Source of the DNA: Zopfochytrium polystomum
Lineage: Eukaryota; Chytridiomycota; Chytridiomycetes; Chytridiales; Chytridiaceae
Reading direction: 5' to 3'
Assembly: GCA_025765615.1 (NCBI GenBank)
Contig: JAIVFJ010000006.1
Coordinates: forward strand, 558,001-622,000
Length of the DNA: 64,000 bases
A program made the position numbers and the translations under genes. Below the pieces are notes generated by a model, which saw only the letters and a program-made list of their open reading frames with translations, did not search any database and was not told the origin of the DNA. Of the stretch, positions 58,671 to 64,000 are shown in pieces. Each line of letters starts with the position of its first letter. Within the stretch, counting starts at the first letter, position 1.

Positions 58671-59281
58671 AAAAAGGTCGGGGAAGGAGGACTGGAACGA
58701 GGGAGTGCTAAAAAGGAAGGGAATGGAAGGGAAGGGGAAGGAGGGGAGTGTGAGGGAGGTTCCATTTTGCGTGTGCGTTGCGCGGGTGCTTGTGGCATGC
58801 GGATGGACAAAGGGGGGGGGAAAAAAAGGAAGGCATGCAGAAATCCGGGGGGGAAAAAAAAGACGCCTTTTTTTTTTTTTTTTTTTTTTTTTGTTTTGTG
58901 TCGTTCTTGGGGTTCTTTTGATCTCCGTTGGAAGTCTTGGAAGTGTCTTCGTGTGCAAGGAATCTTGCAAACACCTTTGCAATAAAGACCTCACTCTCTC
59001 TCGCCGTCACCAACCCTCCGCCGGAGCGCCCGCCTCCTGGGGGATCACCGCGCCACTGCCGGCTCCCGGCGACTCCCACCCTTCGTGCGCTCGCACGTGC
59101 CGAAACCGCAAAAGAATCCCCCGTCGCGCCGCGCGCCGTCGCCCCGCCTCGCCCGAACTCCCCGCCAGCCCGCCGCCGCCACTTGAGAGCCTGCGCGGCC
59201 TCTGGAGTATGTAACATATCGAGCAAAGACCTAATAATGTGCCATGTATTCAAAAAAAAAAAGTTGACCAGCCCCATTTCC

Positions 59282-59317
<36 letters not shown>

Positions 59318-59343
59318 ACCAAAAACACCCAACCCGACTGCGT
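58671..59343. other. Convergent intergenic region, no gene seen
   Basis: Between the LysRS stop and the stop of the minus-strand F-box gene. Contains a G8 run near 58813, a T run at 58868-58891 and an A run at 59283-59312. AATAAA at 58980-58985 lies about 310 bp past the LysRS stop and could be its poly(A) signal. Confidence 0.4.
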
Positions 59344-59919
59344 TCAAGCCCACGGGTTCACAAACTTGACCGGGGGCCGCGTCGCTCCCGACGCCGAACC
59401 CGCACCCGCACCCGCACCCGCCCCACCTCGCATCGACGGAGCCCCAGCCCCAGTCGCACCGACCTCCCTCCACCCGGCCCTCCCCATCCGCCGCCGCTCG
59501 GCCTCGCGCGCCTCGTCGTCGCCCGCGACCAGCCCAAAGAACCGCTCCAGGAACGCCGGGAACCCGCGCGGCTGCGCCAGCCCGTACCGCTCGACCTCGA
59601 CGTCGACCCGCGCGTCGCGCGGGTTTCGTAGCACCCCGTCCGCGTCGAACGCCCCGCCGCCGCCGTCGTCGTTGTCGTCGTAGTCGGCGGTTGCCGGGGT
59701 GTTCCACGCGCTGGAGTAGGACGAGGGAACGCTCTCGTCGTGCGTCAGGAGGATGTCGACTTGCTGCCCGTCGGGCAGGATCATGGGGATCGCGTCGGAC
59801 CAGGTTTGGAGAAAGATGCTACAAAAAGGAAAAAAAAAGAAAAAATAAATAGGGAAGAGGGGAAAGATGGGTTTTAAGTACTGAGTGTTTTAAGTACTGA
59901 GTGGGGGAGAAACGGAACG

Positions 59920-59953
<34 letters not shown>

Positions 59954-61268
59954 AGGGGTTATCACTTACGCATAGTTCTTGTCGACAACGTCGTTGACCA
60001 GGACGGCCTGCATGGGCCCGCACACGGAGCAGTGTCTGCGGTGCGCGTCGCCCACGATCGCGACGCGCCGTGGGATCATGGGCCGCCCGTACGCTTTCAG
60101 CATGTCGCGCTCCGTCGCCGTCACGACCGTCAGCCCGTCCTCGTCCCCGCCCTCGCCGTCGCCGTCCTCGTCGTCGTCCTCGTCGTAGTCGTCGTCGTCG
60201 TCGTCGTAGTCGCTGTCCCAGCTGCCGCCATCGTCGCTGTCGCTGTCGTCATGGCTGACCTCCTCGCCACCGCCGCGGTGAGCGGACACGGCCCCCCCCC
60301 TCGCCGGCGTCGCGCACCCACCGCACGCGCCGGTTGCGGTTGCGGTTGCGGCGCCCGCGACGACGACGACGACGGGGGAACTCTGGCGCCGGAACCGCCA
60401 TCCCGAGGATGGCGTCCAGCCGCCACCACAGCCAGCAGATGCGGAACTGGGGCAGCACCGGCCGACCATCGCCGTCCCCGTCGCCATCGCCATCCTGCGG
60501 GGATCCGCCGCCGCCGCGCAGCGGCGGAATGCTGCGCACCCTTGTCCAGCACCGCCCCGACGGCTCGACCTCGACCTCGCACGCCAGCGACGGCGCCACC
60601 CCACCGCCGGCGTCGTCCCCCCCATCGCCGCCGCCGCCGCCGTCATCCGGCCCCGCGACCGCCGCGGGCGCGTCCCTCCTTGCATAATGCAAAAACACGC
60701 GATGCCTTCGCGCCCTCGCGGACGACGTGGCGCGCGAAAGCCCCGAGTTGAACGCGTCCAGCCGCGACACCCTCGTCCGCGTGCGGAACCGCACCCGCAC
60801 CGACGGCGCGTCGAGCGCCAGGAACCGCGCGCCAAAGTCCGGGGCGCGCAGCGCGGCGCGGAGGCGCTTGCAGGTCGAGGAGAGGCAGATCACGTCGTAG
60901 ATGGAGAGGATTGGGCGGTGCGTTGGGAGCCGCTTGCCTCTGGAGCTGCGCCCCTCCCGTGGGGGCGCCGACGTGGGCGTGGTGGCGGATGGTGGTGCGG
61001 GCGGCGACGACGACGAGGATGACGATGATGATGAGGACGACGACGACGACGACGACGACGACGCTGCCGGGCGAACGGCGGCGGCGGCGGTGGCGGTCTT
61101 TCCGAAAGGCAGCGGAGGAAAGTGGTCGTAGGGCGGGGGCAGCGGTGGATGCAGGAAGCCGCCGAGCGTCGTCGATGGCGACCTCCTGGGTCCGCGAGGA
61201 GGGGGGCCGAGCGGGGCCAGCGACAGCGCAATCTGCTGGATGACCTCGACAGGCAGCCTGTCCATCAT
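59344..61268 (-). CDS. F-box protein with acidic region; frame broken at a C9 run
   Basis: Likely SCF substrate receptor. Minus-strand exons 61268-59970 and 59818-59344. The start MMDRLPVEVIQQIALSLAPL opens an F-box whose second half (ILSIYDVICLSSTCKRLRAA) follows a long Ser/Pro insert. The frame from 61268 runs into an Arg-rich phrase and stops near 60249, while an adjacent frame carries an obviously coding acidic tract (DDSDSDDGGSWDSDYDDDD), then MIPRRVAIVGDAHRRHCSVC and the exon 2 frame. Removing one base from the run of nine C (plus strand, 60292-60300) joins both frames, and the total then fits a 590-aa protein. An undetected intron or a sequencing error in the homopolymer are both possible. 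Confidence 0.65.
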
Positions 61269-62754
61269 GGCTAATTCTTTTTCGTTGTGGGGGGTAGCGC
61301 GAAGCGTTTGGGGGCTGCCGCTGGTGGGGAAGAGGCGGGGGAAAGAAGAAGGCAAACAAAAAGGAATCTTGTGGCGAGGCGATGACAAATCCTGCCGCGC
61401 GGCCCTGCCGATGATAGTTTTCACTGATGCTCAGGACGGTGGATACCTTCATGCCTAACTACGCAAACACCCCACACCCGGCCCCCTCCCCCTCCCCATC
61501 ACGTTACCCTTTTTCCTGTAAGCTCTGTCGGAGTGAGTGAGAATCTGCAGCAACTAAGTCCCACGCCGGGAAACAGCAAAACAAAAAAGAGTATCCCCAA
61601 GGAGCAGAATAAAAGAGGGAGGAAAGAGGTGTCGGGATGGAGTGCGACACACCGCACGAAAAATGAAAATAAACGAAAGCGAGAGCTCAAATATGCTTGA
61701 AAGATTCTTCAGTTTCAAATCCACTGGAGACTAAAAACCCCACTCCTTTGACCCTGGGATCCAGGACCCCACAGCGAAGGAAAGCGAACCTTGGGCTGCT
61801 GCCTGGGGATTGATTTAATGTCCTTACAACTAGCCCAGTAGATCTCAACGTCTGCGTGTTTGCCAGAATATGTTAATATTTAAAGTGAGGTAGATGCAAC
61901 TTCATGGCAGTTTTTTTGTATTGCAAAATGTTGCACTATCTAACTTTTTTTTCAGTGCTTTTGTTGAGCTGAGCTGTATATCCAATTTTTCGCAACTCTG
62001 AAGTCATGGATGCCCGAAATACGTAGCAGACAAGGAGGGAGTGATAAAAGTCAATAATGCGAAGTTTCCCAGACAGGGTATTATCGACCTGGGCAAAGTG
62101 GGCAGGATGACGACACCATATCAGGAGTTAGAGCAGTAGGAGGATTTGAAGACTTACACTACTCAGTATCCTTTAATTACAAAGCCAAGGCATCATCTTC
62201 AAGACTTCATTCAAAGAAATATTATACTGTCAGGCAACAAGCGGGTTTCCTGAGTCGCAAGAAATAAAAACGATTTTGAGTAACACCGAAGGAAAAGAAT
62301 GGGAGAGCAGAACAAAACGTAAGATGTGCACGGCTAGATTGAGGGCCAAAGCGCCTTCTATGCGACAAAAGAGAATTAAACTTGCATAACAAACAACTGG
62401 AGAAAGGCTGCCTTGTGTCCGTCGCATCAGGAGTCAAGCATTGGGCAAGCCATAGGATGGATAGTGTAAATAAGGCAGTGGAATAGATGAAAGCGTAGAG
62501 TAAGGGTCAAACAATGTGTTGTGATTTCGATTTGGATAGCGGCAGCAAGTGACTTTTTTTTTACAGCGTGTACAGGGGTACATAGCATAGAGTGAAGCCT
62601 GAAGGGAGTAACTGACATCAAACCAGGCCATTCTTATCTGGTGGATTTGTCTTATGTCACAATGAAGGGCAACATTGGTGACTGGGTTGTAGACAGGGCT
62701 GTCGTCGGTGGTCCCATGAAGGGGCCTTGGTGCTGCAGGAATTACTGCGCGGGA
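61269..62754. other. Intergenic, no gene seen
   Basis: AT-richer than the genes to its left. Open frames are short and lack splice or domain signals. The first 200 bp include the probable 5' flank of the F-box gene. Confidence 0.4.
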
Positions 62755-63373
62755 TGTAACAGTCTACTCTGAGTGAGTGAGTGGAAGGACCGAATGAAGT
62801 GGAGATGTGTGTTTGTGGGTGGTCCTTCTCCCCAACTTGGAGAGGAAGAGAAAAAAAACTCTGTTATGAATTATTGATACATAATGATGATATGCATGCT
62901 GTAATAGTTGCTAGGCAAGTGTGACTGGCACAGGGTAAAAACCTCTCCTATATTATTTGCTTGAGCAGAGGAGGAGGAAAACTGTTAACACCGGGTTTCT
63001 GTTCCACTTAATACTCAGAGTATTTGTCATCAGTGCAAGTCAGCACCCAGGTCTGCATTGGTGGTGGCTCACTCTCCCATGGGCATTGTGAGAACGATAA
63101 CTGACAGTCACAATTGGTTCGGGTCCGTCTTGTGCCTCTTGCTGCTAACCAGTCAATTCTGCCTAACAGGTAATATAGGAGAGGTTTTTACCATGTGCCA
63201 GTCACGCTTGCCTAGCAACTATTACAGCATGCATATCATCATTATGTATCAATAATTCATAACAGAGTTTTTTTTCTGTTCCTCTCCAAGTTGGGGAGAA
63301 TGACCACCCACAAACACACATCTCCACTTCATTCGGTCCTTCCACTCACTCACTCAGAGTAGTCTGTTTACAC
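62755..63373. repeat. Long inverted repeat (arms of about 200 bp, foldback/MITE-like)
   Basis: The left arm 62755-62956 is the reverse complement of the right arm 63171-63373 with only a handful of mismatches. Examples: GAGTGGAAGGACCGAATGAA at 62779 against TTCATTCGGTCCTTCCACTC at 63329, and TGATATGCATGCTGTAATAG against its complement at 63219-63238. The 214-bp centre shows no gene. The outer ends read TGTAACAG and CTGTTTACA. No target duplication is obvious. It could be a foldback or MITE-type transposon; its transcript would form a long hairpin. Confidence 0.9.
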
Positions 63374-64000
63374 TGTGTCTTGAACCAGAAGAAGTATTTT
63401 GCACTTTCTTTTGTGATTGTGCCACCTTTCTCACACTTTTCTTATGCTTCTCTTTTTAGATGTGTGATGGCTGCTCTTTTTGGGTTTGCAAAGGTGTTTC
63501 TTTTGTGTTTGATGATGGGCTTTAGTAGACTCCAAATACATTCTCCTGTCTAGTGACCCCTAGATACTTTCTTTTCCCTTTTCATTAGATAGGATTGGTA
63601 TTTAGGTCATTGCTCAATTCCACCTTCAGCCCAGGGTGAAGAGATTTTGAGAGCACAGTATTACAGTGGTTTTACCTGCAAAAAGCTGTGCCTGTCATAA
63701 AATCAACTGGTGTAACGTGTGAGGCCGAAATGCACAGAAATCCTGGCTTCGTTTCTTTGTTTTAACGACAATTCATGCTGTTATTGGTGTTTGAGGCAGT
63801 ACCAACTAAAGTTGGCCCTGGGCAGATTCGAAGTGGATATTGAAAAGTCCGTATTCGGATCTAGAAAGCTGCGAAACACGATTCCCAAAATTCGTGTCCA
63901 GTCATTTTGAGTCGTACAGTGCTTCAGAATCTGCTTTAGAAGTAGGTTGACCCCGTGCCACCGTGTGTGGGTGAACTACCTGCCGTTCCGCCGAACTTGC
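63374..64000. other. Right-edge sequence, no gene seen
   Basis: T-rich sequence with short open frames only; a 63-codon plus-strand frame at 63719-63910 has no motif. It could belong to a gene beyond the window edge. Confidence 0.35.

Noticed and set aside
60032..60751. Plus-strand frame of 239 codons rich in Val, Ala and Arg opposite the F-box gene
   Set aside because: It is the antisense shadow of the acidic and Ser-rich coding sequence; GC-rich third positions keep the opposite strand open.

Overview
The window is nuclear DNA from a eukaryote, most likely a zoosporic (chytrid-type) fungus. Nearly every gene is split by short introns of about 50-150 bp with GT..AG ends and CT-rich 3' ends, and intergenic DNA carries long A/T runs and microsatellites. 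POM152 is a nucleoporin characteristic of fungi, while a TRPV-like channel and a SCYL3-type pseudokinase are absent from the familiar yeasts, so an early-diverging fungus fits best. The assignment is an inference, as no ribosomal RNA or other taxonomic marker is present.

Region 1 (1-14.5 kb) is a tandem family of TRPV-like cation channel genes on the minus strand. Two full copies (9217-14139 and 1753-6342) are present, and the 5' end of a third runs off the left edge. Flanking DNA is duplicated with them. The two copies share intron positions, including a GC-AG intron, but differ in a serine/histidine-rich repeat linker, and they share a 299-bp stretch that reads as identical.

Region 2 (14.5-21.6 kb) is a graveyard. 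It holds purine-rich satellite DNA, a decayed minus-strand LINE (CCHC knuckle, endonuclease, RNase H-like segment), two LTR-like repeats (one a solo LTR inserted in the LINE with a 5-bp target duplication) and a FAR1-like fragment of MULE-transposase type.

Region 3 (21.6-61.3 kb) is gene-dense and housekeeping in character: an F-box protein (-), a SCYL3-like pseudokinase (+), a possible 56-aa microprotein (-), an epsinR/Ent3-like ENTH protein (+), a broken TKL kinase relic (+), nucleoporin POM152 (-), a 1379-aa coiled-coil protein (-), TFIIF alpha (+), an unknown 262-aa coiled-coil protein (+), TRAPPC8/Trs85 (+), an unknown acidic 626-aa protein (+), class II lysyl-tRNA synthetase (+) and a second F-box protein (-) with an apparent frameshift in a C9 run. 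Membrane traffic is well represented (ENTH adaptor, TRAPPC8, SCYL3), but the genes are unrelated transcription units, not an operon.

Region 4 (61.3-64 kb) has no convincing gene. It contains a near-perfect inverted repeat with arms of about 200 bp (62755-63373). Exon models were built by hand from splice consensus and reading phase; for most genes the summed exons give an intact frame, which is the main support for the boundaries.
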